A DNA stretch of 64,000 nt from Schnuerera sp. xch1 (GCF_019931165.1 NZ_JAIOUP010000012.1:16987-80986); one strand, 5' to 3'. Positions 55,206-63,809 are shown, numbered from the stretch's first letter. The notes: a model not told the origin generated them from the sequence alone. Translations and numbers: made by a program.

Positions 55206-55850
55206 GTGAGTACACTGGACTTAATATATGCTCTTTTAAAAGGACTTGAAGTTACTTTAGTACTTACTGTTTTATCGATGATCCTTGGTTTTGTTCTTGC
55301 GTTTGTTGCAGGGCTTGGTCGTTTATCAAAGTATAAAATAGTAAGGACTATATCCGCTATATATGTAGAAGTAATTCGGGGGACTTCACTTTTAGTGCAA
55401 CTTTTTTGGATCTATTTTGCTTTGCCAATATTGGGAATTAGGTTGCCTGCTATGGCTGCTGGAATTTTAGCCTTGGGACTAAATTCAGGAGCCTATGGTT
55501 CCGAAATAGTTAGAAGTTCCATATTGTCAGTTCCTGAAGGTCAAAATGAGGCAGGAATAGCATTAAATATGACCCGTTTTCAGAGAATGTGGAGAATTAT
55601 AATGCCTCAAGCTTTTGTAATGATGTTGCCTGGCTTTGGCAATTTACAGATAGAGCTGCTTAAGGGAACTGCCTTAGTTTCATTAATTACTTTAGCGGAT
55701 TTAACATATCAGGCCAATGTGTTAAATGCTTCAACATTAGAAACTACTAAAATATTTGGTATACTTCTGATAATGTATTATCTAATTGCATGGCCTATGA
55801 CTAAGGGAATTCGATGGCTAGAAAATAGATTGACAGTTGGGAGGTATTGA
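55206..55850 (+). CDS. ehuC: Ectoine-type ABC transporter permease
   Basis: 214 residues from GTG 55206. His/Glu/Gln/Arg-type permease: five membrane helices, the RGTSLLVQLFW motif and the EAA loop EAGIALNMTRFQRMWRIIMPQA. It forms the channel with EhuD. The stop is followed one base later by the ehuD start; the ATG at 55202 opens only a 15-codon frame and is rejected. Confidence 0.9.
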   Translation: MSTLDLIYALLKGLEVTLVLTVLSMILGFVLAFVAGLGRLSKYKIVRTISAIYVEVIRGTSLLVQLFWIYFALPILGIRLPAMAAGILALGLNSGAYGSEIVRSSILSVPEGQNEAGIALNMTRFQRMWRIIMPQAFVMMLPGFGNLQIELLKGTALVSLITLADLTYQANVLNASTLETTKIFGILLIMYYLIAWPMTKGIRWLENRLTVGRY

Positions 55851-55851
55851 T

Positions 55852-56505
55852 ATGTGGGATTGGAATTTTACTATTTCTATACTTCCTGAAATTTTATCTG
55901 CTTTGAAGATTACGGTATTAGCAACTGTTACATCTTTCTTCTTTGCCTTAATATTAGGATTGATTCTAACCATGTTGAGTAGGGTAAGAATAAAATCTAT
56001 AGCTATGATTACGAGGAAATTTATTGATTTTGTAAGAAATACGCCTCTTTTAGTACAATTATACTTTATATTTTATGTATTTCCTCAGTATGGAGTAGCA
56101 CTTGAACCATTTACTGCAGGAGTAATAGGATTAGGTATGCATTATAGCACTTATTTATCGGAAGTATATCGTGGTGGAATTGAAGCTATACCTGAAGGAC
56201 AGTGGGAAGCAGCAAAGGCTTTGAATTTTGATCGTGCAAATACGTGGACAAAGATTATTTTGCCTCAAGCAATTCCACCAATAATTCCTGTATTGGGAAA
56301 TTATCTTATAGTTATGTTTAAGGAGACACCATTACTATCAGCAATAACTTTAGTTGAAATATTACAAACAGCTAAGACAATTGGTGCAAATTCATTTAGA
56401 TATCTTGAAGCTTTTACAATTGTTGGAGTTTTATTCTTATTGCTTAGCTATCCGTCTTCTCGATTGATACGGAGTTTAGAATTGCGATTGAATAAAAATA
56501 GGTAA
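55852..56505 (+). CDS. ehuD: Ectoine-type ABC transporter permease
   Basis: 217 residues from ATG 55852 after GGGAGGT, which lies inside the end of ehuC. Five membrane helices with RNTPLLVQLYFIFYVFP and the EAA loop EAAKALNFDRANTWTKIILPQA, as in polar amino acid permeases. The second channel subunit of the Ehu transporter. Confidence 0.9.
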   Translation: MWDWNFTISILPEILSALKITVLATVTSFFFALILGLILTMLSRVRIKSIAMITRKFIDFVRNTPLLVQLYFIFYVFPQYGVALEPFTAGVIGLGMHYSTYLSEVYRGGIEAIPEGQWEAAKALNFDRANTWTKIILPQAIPPIIPVLGNYLIVMFKETPLLSAITLVEILQTAKTIGANSFRYLEAFTIVGVLFLLLSYPSSRLIRSLELRLNKNR

Positions 56506-56527
56506 ATTTGAAAGGAGAAATTTAGTT

Positions 56528-57298
56528 ATGAAACCAATGTTTAGTTATAAAAAGGTTTCAAAATCTTATGATGAACTTGAAGTTTTGAAAGAAGTAGATT
56601 TAGATATAGAACAAGGAGAAAAGGTAGCTCTGATTGGACCAAGTGGATCTGGGAAAACTACCTTTGCTAGACTATTAATGACATTAGAGGAACCTACATC
56701 TGGAGTCATTGAAGTAGATGGTGAGCCTTTATGGCATGAGAAGAAAAATGGAACTTTAGTAAAAGCTAGTGAAAAACATCTTCGAAGTATGCGTGGAAAT
56801 ATTGGAATGGTTTTTCAACATTTTCATTTATTTAAACATATGACTGTTTTGCAAAATGTAATGGAGGCTCCTGTAACCGTTTTAGGATTTTCTAAAGATA
56901 AAGCGATGGAACTTTCTAAATCTATGTTGGACAAAGTAGGATTAGCAGACAAATTAGAAGAATATCCAGCAAATCTTTCAGGAGGACAGAAACAGAGAGT
57001 TGCAATTGCTCGTGCTCTAGTTATGAAACCAAAGATTATGATATTTGACGAGCCTACTTCAGCTTTGGATCCAGAATTAGTAGGAGAAGTATTGGAAGTC
57101 ATAAAGGAAATAGCCAAAGAGGGAGATATGGCCATGCTACTCATAACTCATGAGATGGATTTTGCAAGAGATATAGCAGATAGAGTTGTATTTTTTGATG
57201 AAGGTAAAATAGTTGAACAAGGATCTCCTGAAAAAATATTTAATCAACCAGAAACACCTAGACTACAAGCTTTTTTAGATAGATTTAATAGTAGATAA
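56528..57298 (+). CDS. ehuA: Ectoine-type ABC transporter ATP-binding protein
   Basis: 256 residues. Walker A GPSGSGKTT near residue 38, signature LSGGQKQR near 154 and Walker [14 protein letters not shown] near 172, with the D-loop DP and H-loop LLITHEMDF. Drives uptake with ATP. Last gene of the operon, followed by a terminator. Confidence 0.94.
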   Translation: MKPMFSYKKVSKSYDELEVLKEVDLDIEQGEKVALIGPSGSGKTTFARLLMTLEEPTSGVIEVDGEPLWHEKKNGTLVKASEKHLRSMRGNIGMVFQHFHLFKHMTVLQNVMEAPVTVLGFSKDKAMELSKSMLDKVGLADKLEEYPANLSGGQKQRVAIARALVMKPKIMIFDEPTSALDPELVGEVLEVIKEIAKEGDMAMLLITHEMDFARDIADRVVFFDEGKIVEQGSPEKIFNQPETPRLQAFLDRFNSR

Positions 57299-57345
57299 TT
57301 ATAACTAAAGAGTAGTTTAAACTATTCACTAGTTGTTTATGTTGG

Positions 57346-57381
57346 GAATCCTCATCTATAATTAATTATAGATGGGGATTC
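57346..57381. terminator. Terminator after ehuA
   Basis: A 17-base-pair hairpin (GAATCCTCATCTATAAT side with one G-U) followed by TTTGTTG; serves ehuA and perhaps the minus-strand gene. Confidence 0.75.
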
Positions 57382-57388
57382 TTTGTTG

Positions 57389-57973
57389 TTAAACCAAATT
57401 CATAAAAAACAAGCATAAGGAGTATAAGCTACATAGTGCGAACACCGTCTTTTCTCCAAATCCATTATTCTTAAATGTTAATGGAGAGGATACGTTGGCT
57501 TTTATGGGATAAAATAATCTTATTCCTTTACGAGTAAAGAAGTCTGATACTAGGTGGGATGCATATCCTATAGTAAAACTATAATGTATGGAAGATAAGC
57601 TATATTGAATCGTAATGAGCTTAATTATAGCCGCTAAAATAATTAATCCTACTATACTATGGGTAAAGCTTCTGTGAGTTGATATTGCTAAAGTAAAAGA
57701 AAACATACCTAATAGCATAAATAAAATATTGCTTTTTTGAGAATATAAATATATAAATATAGATCCCAAAGTTAAATAAAATAAAGCTCTAAAGAAATTA
57801 TTATTGACCAGTAATAATTTTTGATTTAATTCACCTTTCGGATGATCTAGGTCAGGAGCCAAAGCGCCAATAGTAGAAGCTACTATTAAAGTTAATTGAT
57901 GTTCTAAAGGTTGTCCAAAGGATAAGGACAATCCAATCGTCATTCCTATTGCCATATGAGTTTTTCCCGTCAT
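57389..57973 (-). CDS. YdjM-like membrane metal-dependent hydrolase (DUF457)
   Basis: 194 residues from ATG 57973, 6 bases after AAGGGGA. Four or more membrane helices and the family motifs GKTHMAIG, LAPDLDHPKG, HRSFTHS and GYASHLVSDFFTRKG, with histidine and aspartate metal ligands. The family is a membrane-embedded hydrolase of unknown substrate, sometimes LexA-regulated in enterics. It is convergent with ehuA. Confidence 0.85.
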   Translation of the reverse strand: MTGKTHMAIGMTIGLSLSFGQPLEHQLTLIVASTIGALAPDLDHPKGELNQKLLLVNNNFFRALFYLTLGSIFIYLYSQKSNILFMLLGMFSFTLAISTHRSFTHSIVGLIILAAIIKLITIQYSLSSIHYSFTIGYASHLVSDFFTRKGIRLFYPIKANVSSPLTFKNNGFGEKTVFALCSLYSLCLFFMNLV

Positions 57974-58230
57974 AATCATTCCCCTTAGATGTCATTTATT
58001 ATCTATCTGTAACAATTATACTCTATATCATAAAAAAGAACAAGTGTTTACAACGTATAATGTTTTAATTTTAATAATATAACTTGATAAATTATTCCTA
58101 TAATATTTAAAAGAACGATTAATATGTATAAGAAGGGGTAAGATGTTAATAAATTACGAAAGAGGAAAGAATGATAGATGATGATAGGGCAAATAGAAAT
58201 AAAAAAATTATAAGGAAGGAGAGTTATTCA

Positions 58231-58842
58231 GTGATCGATGTAAGATTAGCTGTTATTTATTACAGCTCATCAGGAACTAACTATCAATTAGCAAAATGGG
58301 CTGAAGAAGCGGCAAGGGATTTAAACGCTGAAGTTAGAGTTCTAAAGGTGGAAGAACTTGCTTCTCCAGAAGCCATTAATTCAAATCCATTATGGAAGAA
58401 ACATGCTGAAGACACAAAGAATATACCAGTAGCAACTTCAGATGATTTAGATTGGGCAGACGCCATAATTTTTAGTTCACCAACTCGTTTTGGCAACGTA
58501 GCATCGCAAATGAAGCAATTTATTGATAAGCAAGGTGGATTATGGGCAGAAGGTAAATTAGTTAATAAAGTAGTATCTGCTATGTCATCAGCACAGAACC
58601 CACATGGTGGTCAGGAAACCACTATTCATGCCATATATAAATCCATGTTTCATTGGGGAGCAATTATAGTCCCACCAGGATTTAGTGATGCATCAATATT
58701 TAAATCCGGTGGGAACCCCTATGGGACATCAGTAACTGTAGATCAACATGGGAGAATGATAGAAGATGTACAAGATGCGGTGAAGTACCAAACTAAACGT
58801 GTAATAACTGTTGCAGAGTGGGTTAAAAAAGGGAAGAAGTAG
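58231..58842 (+). CDS. wrbA: WrbA-type NAD(P)H:quinone oxidoreductase
   Basis: 203 residues from GTG 58231 after AAGGAAGGAG; an ATG at 58171 would add 20 residues but fits the family less well. Flavodoxin-like fold: VIYYSSSGTNYQLAKWAEEAA (FMN phosphate loop), IIFSSPTRFGNVASQMKQFID and GFSDASIFKSGGNPYGTSVT. It carries out two-electron quinone reduction with FMN. Followed by remnants of a second gene and a dodecin. Confidence 0.92.
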   Translation: MIDVRLAVIYYSSSGTNYQLAKWAEEAARDLNAEVRVLKVEELASPEAINSNPLWKKHAEDTKNIPVATSDDLDWADAIIFSSPTRFGNVASQMKQFIDKQGGLWAEGKLVNKVVSAMSSAQNPHGGQETTIHAIYKSMFHWGAIIVPPGFSDASIFKSGGNPYGTSVTVDQHGRMIEDVQDAVKYQTKRVITVAEWVKKGKK

Positions 58843-58937
58843 ACTATGAAGAATGGACGGGAGAAGATGACAGACCAAATTTAAAACAGTTTAGAGAAGA
58901 TTTAGCTACAGAGATGATTGATAAAACAAACATATGA
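58823..58937 (+). pseudogene. Remnant reading frame overlapping the wrbA stop
   Basis: A +1 frame opening near the end of wrbA encodes EEVDYEEWTGEDDRP-NLKQFREDLATEMIDKTNI before TGA 58937. Codon use looks coding but no start codon or family is evident. Likely the tail of a lost gene. Confidence 0.35.
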
Positions 58938-59019
58938 AGTAGATACAGTTGCAACAGCTACGGAATCTTCTGAAGGTTGGAAAGAGGCAGTTAAAAATGC
59001 TTTAGAAGAAGCACAATAA
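58918..59019 (+). pseudogene. Truncated dodecin remnant
   Basis: 33 codons from a possible TTG 58918. The sequence ATESSEGWKEAVKNALEEAQ matches the N-terminal half of dodecin (SW-EAV-NALEEA pattern), but the C-terminal half with the flavin-stacking strand is missing. Followed by a terminator hairpin. Confidence 0.55.
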
Positions 59020-59031
59020 TAATTAATACAT

Positions 59032-59055
59032 AAAAAAGCGGTATACCGCTTTTTT
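59032..59055. terminator. Bidirectional terminator
   Basis: AAAAAAGCGG pairs with CCGCTTTTTT around TATA, with T-runs on either strand. Serves the dodecin remnant and the minus-strand gene at 59059. Confidence 0.85.
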
Positions 59056-59058
59056 ATG

Positions 59059-59448
59059 TTAGTACATTTCATCAGTATTAGGATTTTCAAAAATACCTCC
59101 CATATTTTCTATTATATCCTTTGCCTTATTAGAATTGTTGTCGTCTGTTTCAACAATGACACAACAGTTGATATCTGTAATTTCTTCAAAACCTGCCATT
59201 CCACTTACCATTGGATTAGCTGCAGTTAATGGAGCTGCATTTGGATCTATAATATTACTTCCAGAGTTTAAAACTAAATCTGAAAGACTTTCTCCATAGG
59301 AAGTCCCAGGTGGGTTTGTTTTTACATTTCTATTTCTGTTGTGATAGTCATTTGCATCTACATAAGCATTTCCAATTCCTTCTGATTGTAGTTTTCTAAC
59401 TGTTTCGGTTGCTGACTTTAAATCTGGGAAGTAACTTTTTATTTTCAT
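59059..59448 (-). CDS. Hypothetical protein, general-stress-like
   Basis: 129 residues. N-terminal KIKSYFPDLKSATETVRKLQSEGIGNAYVDANDYHNR has the ferredoxin-like beta-alpha-beta look of stress proteins such as general stress protein 17M; a flexible Asn/Pro/Gly-rich middle (about 40-90) precedes ITDINCCVIVETDDNNSNKAKDIIENMGG. No membrane segment or catalytic motif is recognised. Good ribosome site (AGGAGTAT) ahead of ATG 59448. Confidence 0.7.
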   Translation of the reverse strand: MKIKSYFPDLKSATETVRKLQSEGIGNAYVDANDYHNRNRNVKTNPPGTSYGESLSDLVLNSGSNIIDPNAAPLTAANPMVSGMAGFEEITDINCCVIVETDDNNSNKAKDIIENMGGIFENPNTDEMY

Positions 59449-59602
59449 ATATACTCCTCCAATGTGATGATTTGTAATGCATAAATTAGTATTTGTTATT
59501 TTATTAAAATATATTAAAGTTAAATTTTTATTCTATATCCAGCTTCATTTACATAAAAGTAATATAGAACAAGTTTATAATAATTGTTTTCAAGGTGAGA
59601 AG

Positions 59603-60337
59603 ATGAAAAACAAATTTAGAATTTATACAATCAAATTGAACAGAAGATTACTATTATTAATAGGATTTATGGTTATATTTCTAATAGCCATATTTAAATT
59701 GAGAGATTCACAAGTATTAGATATATTTAACTTTTCAGATAAAGATATTATTGTGGTAGATCCAGGTCATGGAGGGATAGATGGAGGAGCTGGAAAAAAA
59801 AGCGATATATTAGAGAAAGATATAAATTTAGGCGTAAGTTTGAAATTAAAGAAAGAATTGCTAGTTGAAGGATTTCATGTAATTATGACAAGAGAAAATG
59901 ATGAATCTTTAGAGGATTTAAGCAGTATTAATTCTTCTAGATATAGAAAAGATTTAGATGCAAGAAGAAATATTATAAACAATAATAAACCTTTAGTATT
60001 TATTAGTATTCATTGCAATTCAAGCACTAGAAGTTCAGCCAGAGGTATTAAAATATACCATTATCCAAATTCAGTCGAAGGGGAAGAATTAGCAAAAAAT
60101 ATTAGCGAATCTATAGATAGAAACTTTTATTATAATTATTTTAGAGATGATAATTTAAAGTGTGAAATTTTATGTGAAGATTTTTTTATATTAAGGGAAA
60201 CAGAATATCCAGGAGTATTGGTTGAAGTAGGTTTTATTACCAATCCAGAAGAACGTAGGCTTTTACAAGATGACGAATATCAACAGAAATTGGCTCGCGC
60301 TATAAAAAAAGGAATATTATCGTACTTGCAAAAATAA
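59603..60337 (+). CDS. cwlD: N-acetylmuramoyl-L-alanine amidase CwlD
   Basis: 244 residues from ATG 59603 after AAGGTGAG; an upstream in-frame ATG at 59477 has no ribosome site. One N-terminal membrane anchor (about 12-30), then the Amidase_3 domain with DPGHGGIDGG, EKDINLGVSLKLKKEL, SIHCNSS and the catalytic EVGFITN. It makes muramic-delta-lactam in spore cortex. Alone in its unit. Confidence 0.93.
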   Translation: MKNKFRIYTIKLNRRLLLLIGFMVIFLIAIFKLRDSQVLDIFNFSDKDIIVVDPGHGGIDGGAGKKSDILEKDINLGVSLKLKKELLVEGFHVIMTRENDESLEDLSSINSSRYRKDLDARRNIINNNKPLVFISIHCNSSTRSSARGIKIYHYPNSVEGEELAKNISESIDRNFYYNYFRDDNLKCEILCEDFFILRETEYPGVLVEVGFITNPEERRLLQDDEYQQKLARAIKKGILSYLQK

Positions 60338-60364
60338 GTTGAAGTTTGACTTCAACTTATTTTT
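60331..60364 (+). terminator. Terminator after cwlD
   Basis: AAAATAAGTTGAAG pairs with CTTCAACTTATTTT around TTTGA, overlapping the stop codon. Confidence 0.85.
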
Positions 60365-60409
60365 ATTATGATATAATAACATAGATATATTACATAGGAG
60401 GAGAGACAG

Positions 60410-60505
60410 ATGAATAAATATAGTTGTATATTTTGTAAAGAAGAATTTGTAGTATATGTTACATCGGTAGGAAGAGTGGTATGGAATGAATCAATGGTGG
60501 AGTAA
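60410..60505 (+). CDS. Small CxxC-type hypothetical protein
   Basis: 31 residues from ATG 60410 behind a strong AGGAGGAGA. Sequence NKYSCIFCKEEFVVYV has a C-x2-C pair, possibly zinc or redox, and it ends at TAA 60505, overlapping the next gene start by 20 bases. No family known; the ribosome site and overlap suggest it is real and coupled. Confidence 0.45.
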   Translation: MNKYSCIFCKEEFVVYVTSVGRVVWNESMVE

Positions 60506-61211
60506 AGATGTGGCATTTATTACGTTCTTTGATTTTAACCATTTAATCTATATTTCAATATTAGTGATTGGATTAATTGTACTTATAATAAATCGAGAGA
60601 AGGTAAAAACAAGTTCAAAAAAAGTTGGAAATATAATATTAGTTGTATCAATACTGCAACAGATTTTACTCTATTCATGGTATTTTTTAGAGAATGATTT
60701 CGATGTTTCTGAATCATTACCACTCCATATATGTCGTATTTCATCATTGTTAGGAATATACTTTTTAATAACTAAAAATACAAAGGTGCTTGATACAATG
60801 TTTTATTTTGGCCTTTATGCTTATGGCTCATTTCTATATCCATCAAGAATTTATCCTATATACCATCTTTTAGGGATCTTATGTGTAATAAATCACTTGA
60901 TTACGATATTATTGCCCTACTTTGCATATATAGCTTATAATTGGAGGCCTAATTTCAAAAGTTTTATAAGATCATGTAGCATGTTTCTAATCTATTTTAT
61001 ATTTGTATATTTTTTAAATCCTATGGTTGATGGGAATTATTTTTATCTAAAGTATAGACCATTCTTTCAACAATGGCCAGATTATGTTTATGTACCCTTT
61101 GTTATTTGCTTTACTATTTTCATATTTTTTATTGGATATAATGTAGTTAAATACATATCTAAAGTTACAAAAGCCGAATTAACGTTAAAAAAATCAGCTA
61201 AGAAGTCTTAG
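60486..61211 (+). CDS. YwaF/TIGR02206 family membrane protein
   Basis: 241 residues with about seven membrane helices. The family pattern is visible in LPLHICRISSLLGIYFLITKN, GLYAYGSFLYPSRIYP and the C-terminal YFLNPMVDGNYFYLKYRP segment. Function unknown. It follows the small C-x2-C ORF, with which it overlaps. Confidence 0.8.
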   Translation: MNQWWSKDVAFITFFDFNHLIYISILVIGLIVLIINREKVKTSSKKVGNIILVVSILQQILLYSWYFLENDFDVSESLPLHICRISSLLGIYFLITKNTKVLDTMFYFGLYAYGSFLYPSRIYPIYHLLGILCVINHLITILLPYFAYIAYNWRPNFKSFIRSCSMFLIYFIFVYFLNPMVDGNYFYLKYRPFFQQWPDYVYVPFVICFTIFIFFIGYNVVKYISKVTKAELTLKKSAKKS

Positions 61212-61243
61212 TTGATTTTCTGAAAGTAATTATTAATTATGTT

Positions 61244-61258
61244 TGATAATCATTATTA
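61244..61258 (+). promoter_or_regulatory. Fur/PerR-type box ahead of the peroxiredoxin gene
   Basis: TGATAAT-C-ATTATTA matches Fur (TGATAATNATTATCA) except at one position and PerR at two. It lies about 75 bases before the first ribosome site of prxU. Confidence 0.55.
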
Positions 61259-61334
61259 ATGGGTAAGTCTAACATAGGTAAATTCTATAATAAATAGAAT
61301 AATGATTAAGTTTGCCTATATAGGAGGTGCTATT

Positions 61335-62057
61335 TTGTATAAAGAATTTAAAGCAGGATGTCAGAGACCTACAATAACTAAAGATGAGGGTATAAAAGAA
61401 ATTGAAAAAGATGGGGATCGAAATATAAAGGAGGAGAAAATAAATATGATTAAAGTTGGACAACCAGCACCAGATTTTACAATACCAGCATTTCATAATG
61501 GTAAATTTGTTGAGTTAAATCTTTCAGAATTTAAAGGAAAATGGGTATTACTATGTTTCTACCCAGGAGATTTCACTTTTGTCTGAGCTACTGAAGTGTC
61601 AGCAGTTGCTGATAGATACAAAGAGTTGCAGAATTTGGATGTAGAAGTTATATCCATAAGTGTGGATAGTGTTTATGTTCACAAGATGTGGAATGATAAT
61701 GAACTATCCAAGATGGTAGACGGAGATATTCCATTCCCAATGGGCTCAGATCAAGACGGAACTATAGGTAAAAAATATGGAATATACGATGGAGATAGTG
61801 GAGTAGAAACAAGGGGAAGATTTATAATTGATCCGGATGGAATAGTACAAGGATTTGAAGTACTTACTCCTTCCGTAGGAAGAAATGTAAATGAAACTGT
61901 AAGACAGATTAAGGCATTCCAATTAGTAAGAGAGTCAGAAGGAACTGAGGTTACTCCTTCAGGATGGAATCCAGGCAAGAAGACACTGAAACCTAATCCA
62001 GATTTAGTAGGCAATGTTTGGAAACAATGGAGTATAAGTGAAGCTAGAGACGAATAG
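61335..62057 (+). CDS. prxU: Selenocysteine-containing peroxiredoxin
   Basis: One reading frame from 61335 to TAA 62057 is interrupted only by in-frame TGA at 61584-61586, where the family has its peroxidatic cysteine: PGDFTFV-U-ATEVSAVADRY. The downstream frame continues the peroxiredoxin fold (RFIIDPDGIVQGFEVL), so TGA is read as selenocysteine (Sec 47 counted from the inner ATG 61446). A hairpin 10 bases after TGA fits a bacterial SECIS. Starts: TTG 61335 behind TAGGAGGTG or ATG 61446 behind AAAGGAGGAG, both with good ribosome sites. No C-terminal cysteine (TPSGW replaces VCPAGW), so 1-Sec catalysis with an external thiol is inferred. Confidence 0.9.
61597..61614 (+). promoter_or_regulatory. 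Bacterial SECIS hairpin in prxU
   Basis: UGUCAGC-AGUU-GCUGAUA forms a 7-base-pair stem with a 4-base loop containing G at its second position, loop centred about 19 nucleotides after the UGA. Distance and shape match bacterial SECIS elements bound by SelB. Confidence 0.7.
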
Positions 62058-62071
62058 AGAAAGATAAAATG

Positions 62072-62109
62072 GAGCTGTTTCAAAACTTATAAGTTATGAA
62101 ACAGCCCCT
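62072..62109. terminator. Bidirectional hairpin between prxU and the permease
   Basis: Arms GGAGCTGTTTCA and TGAAACAGCCCC with inner AACTTATAAGTT. Minus-strand reading has a following TTTTATC. Its arms resemble IS1182-type ends. Confidence 0.6.
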
Positions 62110-62134
62110 TAAATAATTTATAATATTACTCTTC

Positions 62135-63607
62135 TTATTCCTGTGTTACATATTCTTTACCAGCATTTTTGTCTGGTAAATCCTTGTTTGTTTTCTTTGC
62201 TATTGTAGGGAGTATATATCCTAATCCTATTAAAATAAATACAGTTGCAAAATTTAATATAACTCTAAAGTTCCAATCTGGTGTAAAGGCTGGTATATCT
62301 CCAGGGAACATACCTAGTATGCATGCAAATGCTGTAAACGCAAAACACCATAAACCTGCCACAAACCCTAACTTTGAGTTTTTTATAAACTTATATGTTG
62401 GATTATATTTATCTGCCATACGTTTTAATCCCATGTAAGCAAAAAATACCCACAAATATCTAAGTGGCATAACCACAGAATTTAACTTTAATAACCAATT
62501 AAATAATTCGTTTATATTTCCTATTCCAAGTGCTGGAACTACTATTAGTGTACCAACGAGAACTGTAGTCATCTTATATCCATTTATAGGTGCTCCATGT
62601 TTATTTACTTTAGTTAAGGCTTTTGGTATATATCTGTTATCAGACTCAGCAAATAAAACTTTAAGTGGAGCATCTATGGAAATTAATAATACAGAAAGTT
62701 GAGATATTAAATTAGTTAAAGCATATACAATTAAAAAGAAGTTCCCAAGACCATAATACTCGCCTAATAATTGGAATGCATAATATGCTCCATTCATCAT
62801 TAAATCATCTGGTCTATTTGTAGAATCAAACATCATACCCATAGCAATTGATCCTAGTATAGCTGATATAGTAACCATAATAGCTAGTGCTATCATTCCT
62901 TTAGGGAATTCTCTATCTGGATTCTTCGTATTGTTTACATATGGAGATAATTTTTCACATCCACCTACAGCAAATACTAACATTGATATTGTTGTAAAAT
63001 ATGAGAAATCAAGCTTAGGCATTATACTGTTAAAACTCCAATCAGCAGTAGCTATTTCTATTTCTCTTATGGATGGTGCTGCGACCATCATAACTACATA
63101 TAGTATAGACATTACAAACATAGCTATCCCAGCTACATTACTTACTCTTTTAATAGATGTAATACCTTTTGAAGCTAACCACACAAATGCTAAAAATATA
63201 GCTAAAGTTATCAACTGTATTGTTAACGTACTAAACTTATCCATAAGGCTTCCATCTTGGAATGTTGCCCAACTTAGAGCCACTAAAGCATTTTGCGGTT
63301 TTTGTGCTAGATATGGTACATGTACTACCCAATACGTCCAACCCGCCAAGTAAGCTAATAATGGAGTTGCTGTACCTCTTATCCATGAACTTACTCCTGC
63401 CTTACTTGTTTTAAAAGCTGAGCCTAATTCTCCAACCATTAATGTATAAGGTATAAAATATAAAGAGATAATGAGTACCCATGATACTATAACTGTTAAG
63501 CCTTGGTTAGCGTAGTTATTAACTACATTCCCAAATCCCCAAACACTAACAAAAGCCATCATCGCTAAATTATACCATCTTAATTGCTTCGTATTTTGCT
63601 CTTGCAT
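62135..63607 (-). CDS. APC-family amino-acid permease
   Basis: 490 residues with twelve predicted membrane helices. It starts WYNLAMMAFVSVWGFGNVVNNYANQG and has the APC signature GWTYWVVHVPYLAQ and FAVGGCEKLSPYVNNTKNPDREFPKGM, closest to the YjeM/glutamate-GABA antiporter group. Likely an amino-acid transporter, substrate unknown. It is convergent with prxU across a hairpin and its promoter faces the insertion sequence at 63.8 kb. Confidence 0.85.
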   Translation of the reverse strand: MQEQNTKQLRWYNLAMMAFVSVWGFGNVVNNYANQGLTVIVSWVLIISLYFIPYTLMVGELGSAFKTSKAGVSSWIRGTATPLLAYLAGWTYWVVHVPYLAQKPQNALVALSWATFQDGSLMDKFSTLTIQLITLAIFLAFVWLASKGITSIKRVSNVAGIAMFVMSILYVVMMVAAPSIREIEIATADWSFNSIMPKLDFSYFTTISMLVFAVGGCEKLSPYVNNTKNPDREFPKGMIALAIMVTISAILGSIAMGMMFDSTNRPDDLMMNGAYYAFQLLGEYYGLGNFFLIVYALTNLISQLSVLLISIDAPLKVLFAESDNRYIPKALTKVNKHGAPINGYKMTTVLVGTLIVVPALGIGNINELFNWLLKLNSVVMPLRYLWVFFAYMGLKRMADKYNPTYKFIKNSKLGFVAGLWCFAFTAFACILGMFPGDIPAFTPDWNFRVILNFATVFILIGLGYILPTIAKKTNKDLPDKNAGKEYVTQE

Positions 63608-63809
63608 AAAATCCTCCTTGCACCTAAATATTTATTGTCATTCGTATCTTTTTTAACGAACTATTTAAGTTTAGCAAAGATTTAAACAAAAAGCTAGTAA
63701 ATTTGTATATTTAGAAAAAATTTTCTTTTAATACTTTTAATGTTAAATTATTTAGATTATAGATAAAATTAATAACATAATATATGTTCTCATTTATCAA
63801 AGCTAAGAA
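63608..63809. other. Gene-free AT-rich gap upstream of the permease
   Basis: About 200 bases between the permease start and the IS end; the permease ribosome site AAGGAGG is at 63612-63618 on the minus strand. No further feature recognised. Confidence 0.4.

Noticed and set aside
58840..58937. C-terminal extension of WrbA by frameshift
   Set aside because: The WrbA frame is already of full family length, so the +1 frame is more likely a remnant.
61584..61586. In-frame TGA as a sequencing error or pseudogene mark
   Set aside because: Both sides keep a conserved peroxiredoxin frame, the TGA replaces the active-site cysteine precisely and a SECIS-like hairpin follows.
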